A stretch of 64,000 nucleotides of DNA from Pseudanabaena sp. PCC 7367 (GTDB taxonomy: Bacteria; Cyanobacteriota; Cyanobacteriia; Pseudanabaenales; Pseudanabaenaceae). The translations under genes and the position numbers were made by a program. The notes below the pieces were generated by a model. It saw nothing but the letters and a program-made list of their open reading frames with translations, had not been told where the DNA came from and made no database searches. The stretch spans positions 3,234,001-3,298,000 of the forward strand of contig NC_019701.1 of NCBI RefSeq assembly GCF_000317065.1, read 5' to 3'. This document shows positions 1 to 9,530 of the stretch, piece by piece (position 1 is the stretch's first letter; each line of letters begins with the position of its first letter).

Positions 1-217
1 ATGGTTAGTAGTGTGTGAGCCAGAGCAGCAATTACAGCGCTTAATTGCTCGTAATAACTTATCGATCGACCAGGCAAAGCAAAGAATAGATGCCCAAATG
101 CCCTTAGTAGAAAAAGTGCCTCTGGCGGATTACGTGCTGGATAATTCTGCCCAGCCGGAAGATCTATATGCTCAGGTCGATCGCTTAATTAGCGCCCAGG
201 AAAATAAAAATGCCTGA
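1..217 (+). CDS. coaE: Dephospho-CoA kinase, C-terminal part (cut by window edge)
   Basis: The reading frame is already open at base 2 and runs to a TGA at 215-217, so only the last ~70 residues are visible. They read W-L-V-V-C-E-P-E-Q-Q-L-Q-R-L followed by a Q-A-x-x-R-I segment and A-D-Y-V-L-D-N-S, which is the conserved C-terminal pattern of CoaE. CoaE phosphorylates the 3'-hydroxyl of dephospho-CoA with ATP, the last step of coenzyme A synthesis, in the cytosol. The P-loop and substrate-binding parts lie outside the window. An internal GTG at 11 is not the true start. Confidence 0.85.
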   Translation, partial: WLVVCEPEQQLQRLIARNNLSIDQAKQRIDAQMPLVEKVPLADYVLDNSAQPEDLYAQVDRLISAQENKNA

Positions 218-589
218 GAATCGATATTCTAATCTCGAAATTTAGACAAAAACGGTGTTTTTAGCGATCGCATTTGCCTATAAGCATAAAACCACAGCGA
301 ATCGAGAAGTTTTAATTAATTACCCAAAAAATAAAAAACAGCAGCAAATCTGCTCCTGCGTAAATTATTTTCATCTAAATGCCTGGTTAAAATTGAATTA
401 CCAAGGGCGATCGAGAAGATCAAAACTGCTATTGGCTTCAAAATCGCTACGAATTAGATTTACTTAGCGATCGCTATAAATGCTCTTAGTAATTTTTTAT
501 ATCTAGTTATATCTGGGAACATCAGCACGACATGGGAGTCTAACTGCACATCAGCCAAATAACTAATCAATTGGCGCAAAGTAGCAAGA
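218..589. other. Intergenic region between convergent coaE and pterin dehydratase genes
   Basis: No supported gene. A 70-codon frame at 255-467 lacks a ribosome binding site and recognisable protein features. Several GCGATCG motifs are present. No clear terminator hairpin with a T-tract was found. Confidence 0.5.
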
Positions 590-871
590 TCAAAATGAAT
601 TTACTCGCTTGGCAAATTCAAGATCTAAGTTACTAATGCCGCCAGCATCATGGGTGGTCAGGTCGATCGTGACATTGTTGTAAACATTAAACAGCTCAGG
701 ATGATGATTAATGCTCTCAGCCACCAAAGCAATACGGGTCATAAAGCCAAAGGCCTCATTAAAATCCTTAAACTTAAATGACTTATTAAGCTTCTCGTTC
801 TTGATTTCCCATCCTGTCAAGGTTGACAAACCATCATTAATGGCCTGAGGGGATAATTTTTCTACTGCCAT
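590..871 (-). CDS. 4a-hydroxytetrahydrobiopterin dehydratase (PCD/DCoH family)
   Basis: Predicted product is about 93 residues. It carries the family pattern G-W-E, then F-K-F-K-D-F-x-E-A-F-x-F-M-x-R-I-A-x-x-A-E and the active-site segment I-N-H-H-P-E, followed by N-V[13 protein letters not shown]. The family removes water from 4a-hydroxytetrahydropterins to recycle pterin cofactors; in cyanobacteria without an obvious aromatic hydroxylase the physiological role is often unclear. An upstream ATG at 928 would overlap the preceding gene, but ATG at 871 has a GGAG five bases upstream and gives the usual length, so I prefer it. It lies 31 bp downstream of the SpoIID-like gene on the same strand, so co-transcription is likely. 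Confidence 0.88.
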   Translation of the reverse strand: MAVEKLSPQAINDGLSTLTGWEIKNEKLNKSFKFKDFNEAFGFMTRIALVAESINHHPELFNVYNNVTIDLTTHDAGGISNLDLEFAKRVNSF

Positions 872-902
872 AACTCCAAAATATTTAACGCCAAGTTTAG
901 AG

Positions 903-1715
903 CTAGGGTTGTTTGATTGGCTCATCACGGTACCACCATGCCAAGATCTGTGTCCAGTTCCAGCCTCTTTCAGCCATCTGTTGAGTCATTTCCTGATCCA
1001 GATGTTGGCCATCGGATACGGGCATGTAGCCATTACCCCAGCTAATCCAGTTGCGTGGCAACCTAGCTCTATAGTAACCCTTAAAGCCAGAGCGGAGCAT
1101 GTAGCCAGCCGTGGAAGCAACCGCATGATCGCTACGCGGGTGAATCAGTGGCTTGGTTTGAGAAGTTTTGGGATCGAAGCGAAAGAAACCCACATAAACC
1201 TGATCGCGGGTGTCGCTCACAAGATCATAGGGTGCGCCACCCCATTTATCCTGGCGTTGGGTATTAATCGCATAACTACGTGCCGCCACCGCCTGAGCCA
1301 TCAAAGCATCCATGTGCCAGCTAGCGGGCATTTCATTGGGGACAACGCTGCGTAAATATTGTTCGAGGGGCAGTACATTCACCGCCACAGCCTTACCCTG
1401 CCAGGACTGAACCACGATCTCCCCTGGATAGAGGTTTTGGCCAACTTGCACCAAGCCATTATTGGTGGGCACAATTGTACTAACCCGATCGACTGGGATG
1501 TTATACCAGCGACCTGGCTCTAAGCGATTTGCCTCTTGGCCATTGACACTCAGGGTTGCTGATTGGGTGACGGCAACTGGTATTTGAGATCCAGCATCTT
1601 CCTTAACCAAAATCCTGAGTACACTTGCGGCAGCAGGATGAGCAATACCAGCCAGCATCAGGAAAGCAATAGACAAGCCTAAAGTACGAATACTTTTTGA
1701 AATACTCTTGATCAT
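903..1715 (-). CDS. SpoIID/LytB domain protein, secreted
   Basis: 270 residues. Residues 10-30 form a hydrophobic signal sequence ending near A-A-A-S. The centre has the SpoIID/LytB hallmark L-P-L-E[12 protein letters not shown], then A-L[11 protein letters not shown] and [12 protein letters not shown]. Bacillus SpoIID is a lytic transglycosylase and LytB an amidase enhancer; cyanobacterial members probably act on peptidoglycan in the periplasm, which is inference. The C-terminal part ([18 protein letters not shown]) does not show the Ser-Ser-Gly-Gly stretch of many longer homologues, so this is the short form. It is the upstream gene of the pair with the pterin dehydratase. Confidence 0.85.
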   Translation of the reverse strand: MIKSISKSIRTLGLSIAFLMLAGIAHPAAASVLRILVKEDAGSQIPVAVTQSATLSVNGQEANRLEPGRWYNIPVDRVSTIVPTNNGLVQVGQNLYPGEIVVQSWQGKAVAVNVLPLEQYLRSVVPNEMPASWHMDALMAQAVAARSYAINTQRQDKWGGAPYDLVSDTRDQVYVGFFRFDPKTSQTKPLIHPRSDHAVASTAGYMLRSGFKGYYRARLPRNWISWGNGYMPVSDGQHLDQEMTQQMAERGWNWTQILAWWYRDEPIKQP

Positions 1716-2353
1716 TTAATGATTCTCACACCTATTGGGAATTAAGCGATTCAGCAGAAATAGTATTTTTATTCAATTAGGCTGCTTAAGATATGCCTAA
1801 AGTACAACAAAACCGAAATAAATCAAGTTGCTGCTTTCCTTGCCGTGAGGTCTCCCATATAACCAGAAATAATAACCTAAAAATGGCCAAATTTCCGATT
1901 TCCCTATCAAGATAGAAGTAATTATGCCAGTCAGTCTAGCATTTTGTGAAGATATTTTAGCGAAGAACGGCAAAAAGCTTGCTACAACTTAATTCTAGTC
2001 TTTGCCATCCCCAATCAATTGAGTTCTGGTCGGTGGCAAATTCAACACTGCTAAACCACTTGTAAACAAAATGACTGGTTTGCCTAACTTTTAGTGCCCC
2101 AGTCAATCTGCTTAAGCAACTCAGTTGATTACCTTTTAGGATGAGTTCAATAATGATCTCTAGCAACGTAGTAAGGCTCTCAGGCGATCCTTCCTGAGCA
2201 ACAACAACTAATCAGGTTGCAAAAATTCTGTTGCGCACTTAAATTAAGCTAATCTGCCGATACCTTAGTGTGTGGGTTCCAGACACCCACTCTTTAGCCG
2301 ATTCGATTCATTCCGCACTAACCAAATCCCCATAAATACATTAGGATGGAGGC
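1716..2353. other. Intergenic region upstream of rnpB and of the SpoIID gene
   Basis: 638 bases separating two divergent units, so it should contain both promoters. The only frame of any length (69 codons, minus strand, 1957-2166) has no recognisable features. No tRNA-like or terminator structure was seen. Confidence 0.5.
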
Positions 2354-2889
2354 GTAGGAGAGTAGGTGCGGTGGTTGCAGCACAACTCAAGGATTAACTA
2401 ATTCTTGGGCTCTGCTGAGGAAAGTCCGGGCTTCCCCAAAGGCTAGACTGCTGGGCAACTCCCAGGGCGAGCGATCGTGCGGAAAGTGCCACAGAAATAT
2501 ACCGCCATCTTGGCAATTCATAATTCATGAGCGCAAGCCACTGAGAATTAGGTTAAATAGCCTGATGAAATCACGGTTTAGCTGCCATGATATTGCATTT
2601 TTAGCTTAATCAAGAATGCTGAGATGGTAAGGGTGCAAAGGTGCGGTAAGAGCGCACCAGCAGGATCGGGAGATCCTGGCTCGGTAAACCCCAGTCGGAA
2701 GCAAGGCGAGTTGGAAAAAGAAGCTGCTGCCTTTATGATTCTTTTGCCAATTATCTGCGATCGGGCAACTGGTTGTAGATCTGAGCCGCTAGAGGTATCT
2801 GGCAACAGGTATCCCAGATAGATAACCGCCAGTAAAGCTTAGTTAATCAGTTTTGCTAACAGAACCCGGCTTACGGCTTACTCTTCTAC
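2354..2889 (+). ncRNA. rnpB: RNase P RNA (type A, cyanobacterial)
   Basis: Catalytic RNA of RNase P, which matures tRNA 5' ends. Universal blocks are visible: GAGGAAAGTCCGGGC at 2417-2431 (CR-I/P4 5' strand), ACAGAAATATACCGCC at 2491-2506, GGTAAGGGTGCAAAGGTGCG from 2626, and ACAGAACCCGGCTTAC near 2860-2875 (CR-V/P4 3' strand). The ends are placed from helix P1: 2354-2364 pairs with 2879-2889 over 11 bp with a single G-T pair. The result, about 536 nt, is longer than usual cyanobacterial RNase P RNAs, mainly because about 119 nt lie between ACCGCC and GGTAAGG, the P12 arm. Both short ORFs inside are spurious. Confidence 0.95.
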
Positions 2890-3395
2890 TACCTTAAAAT
2901 ATGCCTTGCTGAGATATTGACTTTGAGATATTGACTTAAAGTATCTAGTAATTGGGTAAGGAGAGGGCTAATCATACATTTACAGCCAGGGGTTAGTTAT
3001 ATGGGGCTGATCCCAGTTAAGCAAATTTTATGTTTTACTGTGCTTAAGGCTGTGATGATATTATGCAGAATTTAATTATGCAAAAAGGGCAATCGCAAAA
3101 CGCTACAGTTAGGTCTATGGCCAAAATATAGATCCATACCAATCGCTGATATTCCTTAAGTGATCTAGTTAAGTTATCTAAGGCTAACTTGGGGGCTCAA
3201 CCTAGAAATTGATCGAAATGTGCTGAATTGTGATTAACAATAATGTAGCTAATATCATTAATCAGCAGGATCTAATATTATCTATTTATCGATAATTAAG
3301 TTCAAAAATTAAGTTCAAATATTTTTCTAGCTACAATGCTTAATTCTCCTCGCTTAGTAAGTTTCACTGTCTCGGATATTTGGGATATTACTTAA
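2890..3395. other. Intergenic region between rnpB and the 7TM-HD gene
   Basis: 506 AT-rich bases. Apart from a 14-bp tandem duplication just after rnpB there is no supported gene, tRNA or strong terminator. The promoter of the downstream 7TM-HD gene is expected here but no confident box could be assigned. Confidence 0.5.
2910..2937. repeat. 14-bp perfect tandem duplication
   Basis: TGAGATATTGACTT occurs twice head to tail (2910-2923 and 2924-2937), about 20 bases past the end of the rnpB P1 helix. Confidence 0.9.
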
Positions 3396-5837
3396 ATGTC
3401 TATGGGAACGATTCCCAAACCATTGCAAAGATTGTTTTTTTGTCCGCCTAAGAAATGGATCGGACGAGCGATCGTGGGCTTAACCTTTGTTAGCCTGAGT
3501 GCTACTTTGAGTGTGCGCTTTTTGTGGGAGCCCCAGTTAAAAGTAGGCACATTTGTAACCAGAGATATTCGAGCGCCGCGTACCGCCGAAACAGTCGATC
3601 GGGAAGCCACCCGTGAGGCCAAAGAGCGGGCTAGACAGGAAGTGCCGCAAATATATCGGGTAGATAATACTGCCAGGGTGCGATCGGTACAGCATCTAGA
3701 AGAATTATTGATTGTGGGCGATCAAATTCGGGATGCGGTTGGGCCTAGCCCTTATATTGATACCAGCTTGCTTTCCTATGGCGTGCAGCTATATTTGCGC
3801 GAATGCCCAGAGCCAGTGTGGCAAGATTTGCAAAAGCGGGTTGAAACCCTTCAGCAACAACTAGAGCAATTGCAAACCGCTGACTCTTCGATCGCAAACC
3901 AAAATAATATTTATGGCCGGGTTGTCACAGAGTTGCTGCGGCGGCGGAATCTGATGTCTGAGGCAGAGTATCGTGACTTAATCAATCAAATTGAACAGGC
4001 CAGAGGACGCTATAAAACCGCAGTTATAGCTTTGGAAGCAGGGCCAGATCTATTCCAGGATTATTTATTAGACCTGCGTGATTCAGAATGGGATGTAGAC
4101 AAACAGGCTGCCCTTTTGGCTTTAAATAATTTGATGGCCGAAGGCTTAATTCCTGGGCTACCACCCGAGCTCAGGCAGTATCGAATTTCATCACGTCCCA
4201 ATCTGCCGATCGCAGAATACCGCCGTCAAATAATTATCGACTTACTTGATACTGTCTTAATTCCCAATCTAGAGCCGGATTATGTGGCCACTGATCAATT
4301 GGCTGCTAAGGCGGCTGAGGAGGTAGAAGCTAAAGTAATTACCCTTCAGGCTGGGGAAGTGATTGTGAGGGCTGGTCAACAAATTACCGAGAAAGAATTT
4401 GCTTTTCTTGATAGTTTGGGATTAGCTCAGCGTCGACCTAACTTTCTAGGGATCGTGATGGTATCTGGGGCAGTGGCACTGGCAATGTCAATTTTTGGCC
4501 TGGTTAATTGGCGGCTTGGTCATTTGCTTGGGGTGCGGCTGAAGCTAATGGACGTAGCCGCGATCGGCATCGTTTGCACCAGTGTATCGGTGGCAGCGGT
4601 TTTGCTGAGCCCGGCGGTAATTACTTTCATTCCCTTTGCCACGGTGGGCTTAATGCTAGGTAGTTTTTATGGCTCTCGCTTGGCCGCCCTAACTACAATT
4701 TTGCTGGCGGTGCCTTTGGTGGTGGGACTTGCCCCAACCGCGATCGCATTTAGCCCAATTTTAGTCGGTGCAATTTTGGCAGCTTTGTTAACCAATCGAC
4801 CCCATACCCGATCGCATCTGGCTACCGCTGGCATTTTGGTGGCAATTGTGCAGGCTGCTGCCTATGCTTTTGCTGCCCTGTTGTTCGCGCCCAACTTACC
4901 CCTGGTGGCCGTAGCGACATTAGCTTTGCAATATGCGGCCGGTGGCTTGGTTTGCTCGATCGTGGCTCTGGGGGCAATCCCCTATCTGGAGCAAGTTTCC
5001 TATGCGCTTACGCCAATTCGACTGGCAGAACTGGCCAACCTCGATCGCCCCCTATTGCGGCGGCTGGTCACCGAAGCACCGGGCACTTTCCAACACACTT
5101 TGTTTGTGGCAAATCTAGCTGAAGCTGGAGCCAGGGCGATCGGTGCGGATACCTCTTTAGTACGCACTGGCACTTTGTATCACGATGTGGGTAAAACCTT
5201 GCACCCAGAATTTTTTATTGAAAACCAAATGGGGCAACCCAATCCCCATGACAAGATCGATGATCCCTGGCGCAGCGCCCAGATTATTCGTGAGCATGTG
5301 ACCGGTGGGATCAAACTTGCCCAAAAATTCCGCTTACCGGAACAATTAATCGCCTTTATCCCAGAGCATCAGGGCACTATTACGATCGCCTATTTCTATC
5401 ACAAAGCCAAGGCGATCGATGACACTGTGACCGAAAACGATTTTCGCTACGAAGGGCCTATTCCCCAATCCCGTGAGACGGGCGTGGTGATGTTGGCAGA
5501 TGCCTGTGAGGCAGCATTGCGATCGCTGGGTAGTGATACCACCATCGATGAGGCCTATGCGATGGTACGGCGAATTTTTAATGCGCGATTGGCTGATCAT
5601 CAACTGCGCGATGCTAATCTTTCGCCCGAAGATTTAGAAAATATTATTCCGGTGTTTATTAAAGTTTGGCAAGAACGCAATCATGGCCGGATCAAATATC
5701 CTGCCCTGGCCAAAAAATTCGATCCAACTGGTTCTGAACTACCAGAGAAGAAAAAGCCACCAGAACCGTCTGAGCAATCTCAACAATCTGAGCAATTAAA
5801 TCAGCCATCACCGGAACCATCGCAGCCAAATTCTTAA
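3396..5837 (+). CDS. 7TM-HD phosphohydrolase, probable cyclic-di-AMP phosphodiesterase (PgpH class)
   Basis: 813 residues. One membrane helix near residues 25-45 is followed by a ~300-residue extracytoplasmic 7TMR-HDED-type region, a block of about seven hydrophobic helices (roughly 350-545) and a cytoplasmic HD domain. In the HD domain the metal ligands can be followed: H in F-Q-H-T, H596-D597 in Y-H-D-V-G-K, H in R-E-H-V and H in P-E-H-Q-G-T. PgpH enzymes of this architecture hydrolyse cyclic di-AMP to pApA, controlling K+ and osmotic balance; the cyanobacterial assignment is by family. The C-terminus is a Pro/Gln/Ser/Glu-rich tail of about 35 residues. It stands alone, with 500 gene-free bases upstream. 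Confidence 0.9.
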   Translation: MSMGTIPKPLQRLFFCPPKKWIGRAIVGLTFVSLSATLSVRFLWEPQLKVGTFVTRDIRAPRTAETVDREATREAKERARQEVPQIYRVDNTARVRSVQHLEELLIVGDQIRDAVGPSPYIDTSLLSYGVQLYLRECPEPVWQDLQKRVETLQQQLEQLQTADSSIANQNNIYGRVVTELLRRRNLMSEAEYRDLINQIEQARGRYKTAVIALEAGPDLFQDYLLDLRDSEWDVDKQAALLALNNLMAEGLIPGLPPELRQYRISSRPNLPIAEYRRQIIIDLLDTVLIPNLEPDYVATDQLAAKAAEEVEAKVITLQAGEVIVRAGQQITEKEFAFLDSLGLAQRRPNFLGIVMVSGAVALAMSIFGLVNWRLGHLLGVRLKLMDVAAIGIVCTSVSVAAVLLSPAVITFIPFATVGLMLGSFYGSRLAALTTILLAVPLVVGLAPTAIAFSPILVGAILAALLTNRPHTRSHLATAGILVAIVQAAAYAFAALLFAPNLPLVAVATLALQYAAGGLVCSIVALGAIPYLEQVSYALTPIRLAELANLDRPLLRRLVTEAPGTFQHTLFVANLAEAGARAIGADTSLVRTGTLYHDVGKTLHPEFFIENQMGQPNPHDKIDDPWRSAQIIREHVTGGIKLAQKFRLPEQLIAFIPEHQGTITIAYFYHKAKAIDDTVTENDFRYEGPIPQSRETGVVMLADACEAALRSLGSDTTIDEAYAMVRRIFNARLADHQLRDANLSPEDLENIIPVFIKVWQERNHGRIKYPALAKKFDPTGSELPEKKKPPEPSEQSQQSEQLNQPSPEPSQPNS

Positions 5838-5855
5838 TGGCATTAGTTTAAATGC

Positions 5856-5993
5856 ATGGGTGAAAAATTGTCCCAAAGTCTTGATCACTTGATCACCAGA
5901 TTGGATGAGTTAGATGAGGATGAACCTGTTTTAATATTGCATACCGATCGCGTTGAGTTAAAACATCGAATCAAACTGCCAATCGTTATTTAG
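5856..5993 (+). CDS. Possible small acidic protein (45 codons)
   Basis: An ATG at 5856 opens a 45-residue frame starting M-G-E-K-L-S-Q-S-L-D-H-L and ending at TAG 5991-5993, 18 bases after the 7TM-HD gene on the same strand. It is acidic in the middle (D-E-L-D-E-D-E-P) with a basic end. I do not recognise it and see no strong ribosome binding site. It may be a chance frame; position directly behind the phosphodiesterase is the only contextual support. Confidence 0.25.
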   Translation: MGEKLSQSLDHLITRLDELDEDEPVLILHTDRVELKHRIKLPIVI

Positions 5994-6185
5994 GTATTGC
6001 GTAAACGAGGGATGAAATTTCGGCATCACCCATATCAAAATATATGCTTGGTTTGGCCAATCGTTGAATAGTTGCATCATCCCGCCAAAACGCAACACCG
6101 TTATTTGAGCATTTCGGCAAGAAATCTGAGCAAGGATCGGCTAACAGTTTATTTATCAACTTATCAACTACTCCTCAACTTGAGC

Positions 6186-7166
6186 ATGAGTGCCAAAACC
6201 CTGAATCCAAGAGATCCTGTCCCTCAAATCAGCGCTAAAGACCTAGTGAGCCGCGATTGGTTGTGGCGCGGTTGGCAAACCCGTTATACATTTAAGCGCC
6301 CAGCAATAAATGCAATAAATACTGAAGTAAATAACGATCGCCCCGATCGCCCTGATCGCCCCCTGCCAATTTTGCTGATTCATGGCTTTGGTGCAGCGAT
6401 CGGTCAATGGCGCTATAACATCCCGGTCTTGTCGCAAAAACATGCTGTCTATGCCCTGGATCTGGTGGGTTTTGGCGGTTCGGAGAAGCCACCCACCCGC
6501 TATGTCACAAACCTGTGGGTAGAGCAGGTCTATGATTTTTGGCGCACATTTATTAACCAGCCGATGATCCTGGTAGGCAATTCGATCGGTTCTCTGGTGG
6601 CACTGATCGCCGCTAGCCAGCATCCAGAGATGGCCGCAGGGTTGGTGACCATTAGTCTACCCGACGTGGCGGTGCGCACCGAGATGATTCCCAAACCAGT
6701 CCGGCCGATCGTGCAAGCGATGGAAAAGCTATTTTCTGCGCCAGTTTTACTCAAGCCAATTTTTTATTTTGTGCGCCAACCCAAAGTAATTAAGCCCTGG
6801 GCGGGTGTTGCCTATGGCGATCCAAATGTGGTGGATGATGAACTGGTTGATATTATTGCGACTCCAGCCCAGGAACGCAAAGCGGCTGAGGCATTCTGTC
6901 GCATTGCTCGTGGTGTAATGGAGTCAGACTATGCACCTAATGTAGCCAGGGCGATCGCTGGGTTGCAAATTCCATTTTTGATCCTGTGGGGTACAAAAGA
7001 TCGGATGATTCCCCCTCAGGAAGGCCGCAGGCTCGTAAAATTTTCAACCCATGCCCAGTTGATCGAGCTGGAGGGTTTGGGGCATTGCGCCCATGATGAA
7101 GATCCGAAAACAGTCAATCAAGAAATTTTGAACTGGATTAAGAATCAATATCATAACCAGGCATAA
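6186..7166 (+). CDS. Alpha/beta-fold hydrolase
   Basis: About 326 residues from the ATG at 6186; an in-frame ATG at 6072 would add 38 residues of low-conservation sequence. The fold signatures are clear: L-L-I-H-G-F-G (oxyanion region), L-D-L-V-G-F-G-G-S, the nucleophile elbow G-N-S-I-G-S, the acid in L-W-G-T-K-D-R-M and the histidine in G-L-G-H-C-A-H-D. This is the typical cyanobacterial single-domain hydrolase related to epoxide hydrolases and chlorophyll-side-chain or lipid esterases; substrate cannot be read from the sequence. The insertion C-D repeat of HIP1-like codons near residues 55-60 (D-R-P-D-R-P-D-R-P) is locally repetitive. It is upstream of petB on the same strand with a 278-bp gap, so probably a separate unit. 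Confidence 0.85.
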   Translation: MSAKTLNPRDPVPQISAKDLVSRDWLWRGWQTRYTFKRPAINAINTEVNNDRPDRPDRPLPILLIHGFGAAIGQWRYNIPVLSQKHAVYALDLVGFGGSEKPPTRYVTNLWVEQVYDFWRTFINQPMILVGNSIGSLVALIAASQHPEMAAGLVTISLPDVAVRTEMIPKPVRPIVQAMEKLFSAPVLLKPIFYFVRQPKVIKPWAGVAYGDPNVVDDELVDIIATPAQERKAAEAFCRIARGVMESDYAPNVARAIAGLQIPFLILWGTKDRMIPPQEGRRLVKFSTHAQLIELEGLGHCAHDEDPKTVNQEILNWIKNQYHNQA

Positions 7167-7444
7167 TATTGGTAAGAGCGGCATTGAGACCTCGCCAACA
7201 CCAGATTAGCCAAAATTAGTTCCAGGCAGCCTGAGCTGAGCAGAGTAAATAATTTCAACAAAATTTAAGCTTCGATTAAACTGCCAGCTAAATTCCCAAA
7301 CAGGCTAAGATGATTGCTAAGATTAGGTTTAGATGGTCGCTTGTTAATAGTTCTGTTAAGATAAAATTTAAGAAGTATTACAATAAATACATCAATAATC
7401 ATTCTTCCCGTTAAACGATATTTGGTTTTAGGTTCTTTATATTC

Positions 7445-8092
7445 ATGAGTAAAGTCTACGAGTGGTTCGACGAGCGCTTAGAAGTCAGCGCCATTGCCGA
7501 AGACGTAACCAGTAAGTATGTCCCACCCCATGTCAATATTTTCTATTGCTTGGGTGGCGTTACCCTAGTTTGCTTCATTATTCAGTTTGCAACTGGCTTT
7601 GCTATGACCTTTTACTACAAGCCTACTGTGGCAGAGGCATTTAATTCGGTGAGCTATATCATGACCGAGGTCAGCTTTGGCTGGTTGATTCGATCGATCC
7701 ATCGCTGGTCTGCCAGCATGATGGTGCTGATGATGATTTTGCACGTGTTCCGGGTCTATTTGACCGGTGGGTTCAAGAAGCCCCGCGAGCTGACTTGGGT
7801 AACTGGTGTGGTATTGGCGGTAATTACTGTTTCCTTTGGGGTAACTGGTTATTCCTTGCCTTGGGATCAGGTTGGTTACTGGGCGGTTAAGATTGTGTCT
7901 GGCGTTCCCGCCGCGATCCCTGTGGTTGGTACAACGGTTGTTGAATTGATGCGTGGTGGCGAGGCAGTTGGCCAAGCAACCCTAACCCGTTTCTATAGCC
8001 TGCATACTTTTGTATTGCCCTGGTTTATTGCTGTCTTCATGTTGGCTCACTTCCTGATGATTCGGAAACAAGGTATTTCTGGCCCACTCTAA
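7445..8092 (+). CDS. petB: Cytochrome b6
   Basis: 215 residues, the usual length. Cytochrome b6 carries hemes b(n) and b(p) and the covalent heme c(n) of the thylakoid b6f complex, which moves electrons from plastoquinol to plastocyanin or cytochrome c6. C35 in I-F-Y-C-L-G-G is the covalent heme attachment site, and H86 (R-S-I-H-R-W), the histidine in L-H-V-F-R, and H187 and H202 in the last two helices are the axial ligands. Four membrane helices are visible. petD follows on the same strand after 258 bp, the standard cyanobacterial order. Confidence 0.98.
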   Translation: MSKVYEWFDERLEVSAIAEDVTSKYVPPHVNIFYCLGGVTLVCFIIQFATGFAMTFYYKPTVAEAFNSVSYIMTEVSFGWLIRSIHRWSASMMVLMMILHVFRVYLTGGFKKPRELTWVTGVVLAVITVSFGVTGYSLPWDQVGYWAVKIVSGVPAAIPVVGTTVVELMRGGEAVGQATLTRFYSLHTFVLPWFIAVFMLAHFLMIRKQGISGPL

Positions 8093-8350
8093 ACCGTGGT
8101 TCTAGATTTGCGCTGAACTTATTGCCTGAAATGATTGATCTTAATTTTTTGTCTGGATTGCCTTTCCTAAAGTATTAGTTTTGGTTTTTGGTGCGTCTGA
8201 TCACCGATCGAACCTGAGCTAAAAATCTATAATTGATCAAGAGCAGTAATTAATTTACTTGTGATTCAAGATTAGTTACTGATAGACAATAAATCCCAAC
8301 CAGCAATATATTCTCTATTTATAAAGTTTGAAAGGAGAGTTGTTTTTAAT

Positions 8351-8836
8351 ATGTCCAAGATTGAAAAGCTGCCGGATCTTAGCGATCCTAAGCTAATTGC
8401 AAAATTAGAAAAGGGCATGGGGCATAACTATTATGGTGAGCCCGCCTGGCCCAATGATTTGCTCTATATATTCCCAGTCGTAATTATGGGCACGATCGCC
8501 CTATGTACTGGTCTTGCGGTGCTTGACCCTGCCATGATCGGTGAGCCTGCAAATCCCTTTGCTACGCCATTGGAAATTCTACCTGAGTGGTATCTCTATC
8601 CGGTGTTCCAGATTTTGCGGGTTGTACCTAATAAGTTGTTGGGCATCTTTATGATGACCGCTGTGCCCCTGGGCTTGATTCTGGTACCGTTTATCGAGAA
8701 TGTTAACAAGTTCCAGAACCCATTCCGTCGTCCTCTGGCTACGGCTGTGTTTTTGTTTGGTACTGCGTTCACGATCTACTTGGGGATTGGCGCTACCATG
8801 CCGATCGATGAGTCTTTGACTTTGGGCTTGTTCTAA
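8351..8836 (+). CDS. petD: Cytochrome b6f complex subunit IV
   Basis: 161 codons. Subunit IV binds plastoquinone at the lumenal site together with cytochrome b6 and corresponds to the C-terminal half of mitochondrial cytochrome b. The conserved P-E-W-Y (in L-P-E-W-Y-L-Y-P) of the quinol oxidation site and three membrane helices are present. A GAAAGGAGAG ribosome binding site sits about 13 bases before the ATG. The gene is followed by a strong intrinsic terminator at 8894-8938, so petB-petD end here. Confidence 0.98.
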   Translation: MSKIEKLPDLSDPKLIAKLEKGMGHNYYGEPAWPNDLLYIFPVVIMGTIALCTGLAVLDPAMIGEPANPFATPLEILPEWYLYPVFQILRVVPNKLLGIFMMTAVPLGLILVPFIENVNKFQNPFRRPLATAVFLFGTAFTIYLGIGATMPIDESLTLGLF

Positions 8837-8893
8837 GCTTTTTGTTGATTATCTAGATTTTCAAATATTTAGATTTAATTGAATAATTAAAGT

Positions 8894-8938
8894 CTTGCCC
8901 TGGTTCTAGCTTTCGGGTTAGCTGGGCAAGGTTTTTTT
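8894..8938 (+). terminator. Intrinsic terminator of petBD
   Basis: CTTGCCC (8894-8900) pairs perfectly with GGGCAAG (8924-8930), followed by G and seven T residues. It lies 58 bases after the petD stop. Confidence 0.85.
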
Positions 8939-9030
8939 ATTTTGCTTTTTACGGGTTTTGGCTTGATTAATCCCACATTCCGCGGTTAAGAAATAAAATA
9001 AGGTAATTTTGAAAAAGCCGAATCGAGCCA

Positions 9031-9351
9031 GTGGAAATTGCAGTAGAAAACATAGACCATCTGGGCATTGTGGCCGGACTCATCGATGAGATGGGTTTGG
9101 TCGATTGTATTAACAACAACAGTGTAGGCAAGCATCCAAAGGAGATCGTAAGCCCAGGTCAGGTAGTCAAAGTAATGATTCTGAATGGTCTGGGATTTGT
9201 GAGTGCGCCATTGTATTTGTTTGAGCAATTTTTTGTAGGCAAAGCCACGGAGCATTTGCTCGGGAAAGGGATTAAGCCAGAGCATTTAAACGATGACCGC
9301 TTGGGCAGGGTTTTGGACTTGCACTTGATATTGTTTTATATATTGACCTGA
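9031..9351 (+). pseudogene. Transposase N-terminal fragment (DUF4277, IS1634-like)
   Basis: A GTG at 9031 opens a frame reading E-I-A-V-E-N-I-D-H-L-G-I-V-A-G-L-I-D-E-M-G-L-V-D, then H-P-K-E-I-V-S-P-G-Q-V-V-K-V-M-I-L-N-G-L-G-F and H-L-N-D-D-R-L-G-R-V-L-D. This is the DUF4277 N-terminal domain of IS1634-like transposases. After R-V-L-D the sequence loses similarity and stops at 9351; full transposases of this type exceed 450 residues. A +1 shifted frame just after it (near 9330-9375) hints at degraded transposase sequence, but not securely. Confidence 0.8.
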
Positions 9352-9409
9352 CACTGCTGACGTTCCACTTTCCTGTTTGAACGTCTTTAGTGTCTTTCTT
9401 TTTTCCCGT

Positions 9410-9522
9410 TTTGATCTCTTTTTTTCTAGTTGTCGCTAGCCTCCCATGGCGATCTCATAATTCTGCTGGCGATCTGCTTTTTATGCCAAGTAATCGTCAT
9501 CCAGCCGCCAAGGTAATTGTCG
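9410..9522. repeat. 113-bp dispersed repeat, copy A (inside the IS remnant)
   Basis: Identical to 58640-58752 except for three positions (9420, 9475, 9476). It contains two imperfect direct copies of GCCAAGTAATCGTC / GCCAAGGTAATTGTC near its right end, two GGCGATC motifs, and a CTAG...CTAG pair at its left end. It sits between the two transposase remnants, so it either inserted into the IS or marks the internal deletion junction. There is no open frame through it. Confidence 0.92.
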
Positions 9523-9530
9523 TTTAATAC

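Noticed and set aside
255-467. 70-codon plus-strand ORF after coaE
   Set aside because: No ribosome binding site, no recognisable protein features, HIP1-derived codons; likely chance.
1957-2166. 69-codon minus-strand ORF upstream of rnpB
   Set aside because: No family resemblance or start signal; intergenic chance frame.
2578-2821. Two overlapping ORFs (plus and minus) of 65-75 codons
   Set aside because: They lie wholly inside the RNase P RNA gene, whose conserved blocks explain the sequence.
8986-9285. Minus-strand 99-codon ORF at the IS remnant
   Set aside because: Antisense of the DUF4277 transposase fragment, which matches a known family on the plus strand.
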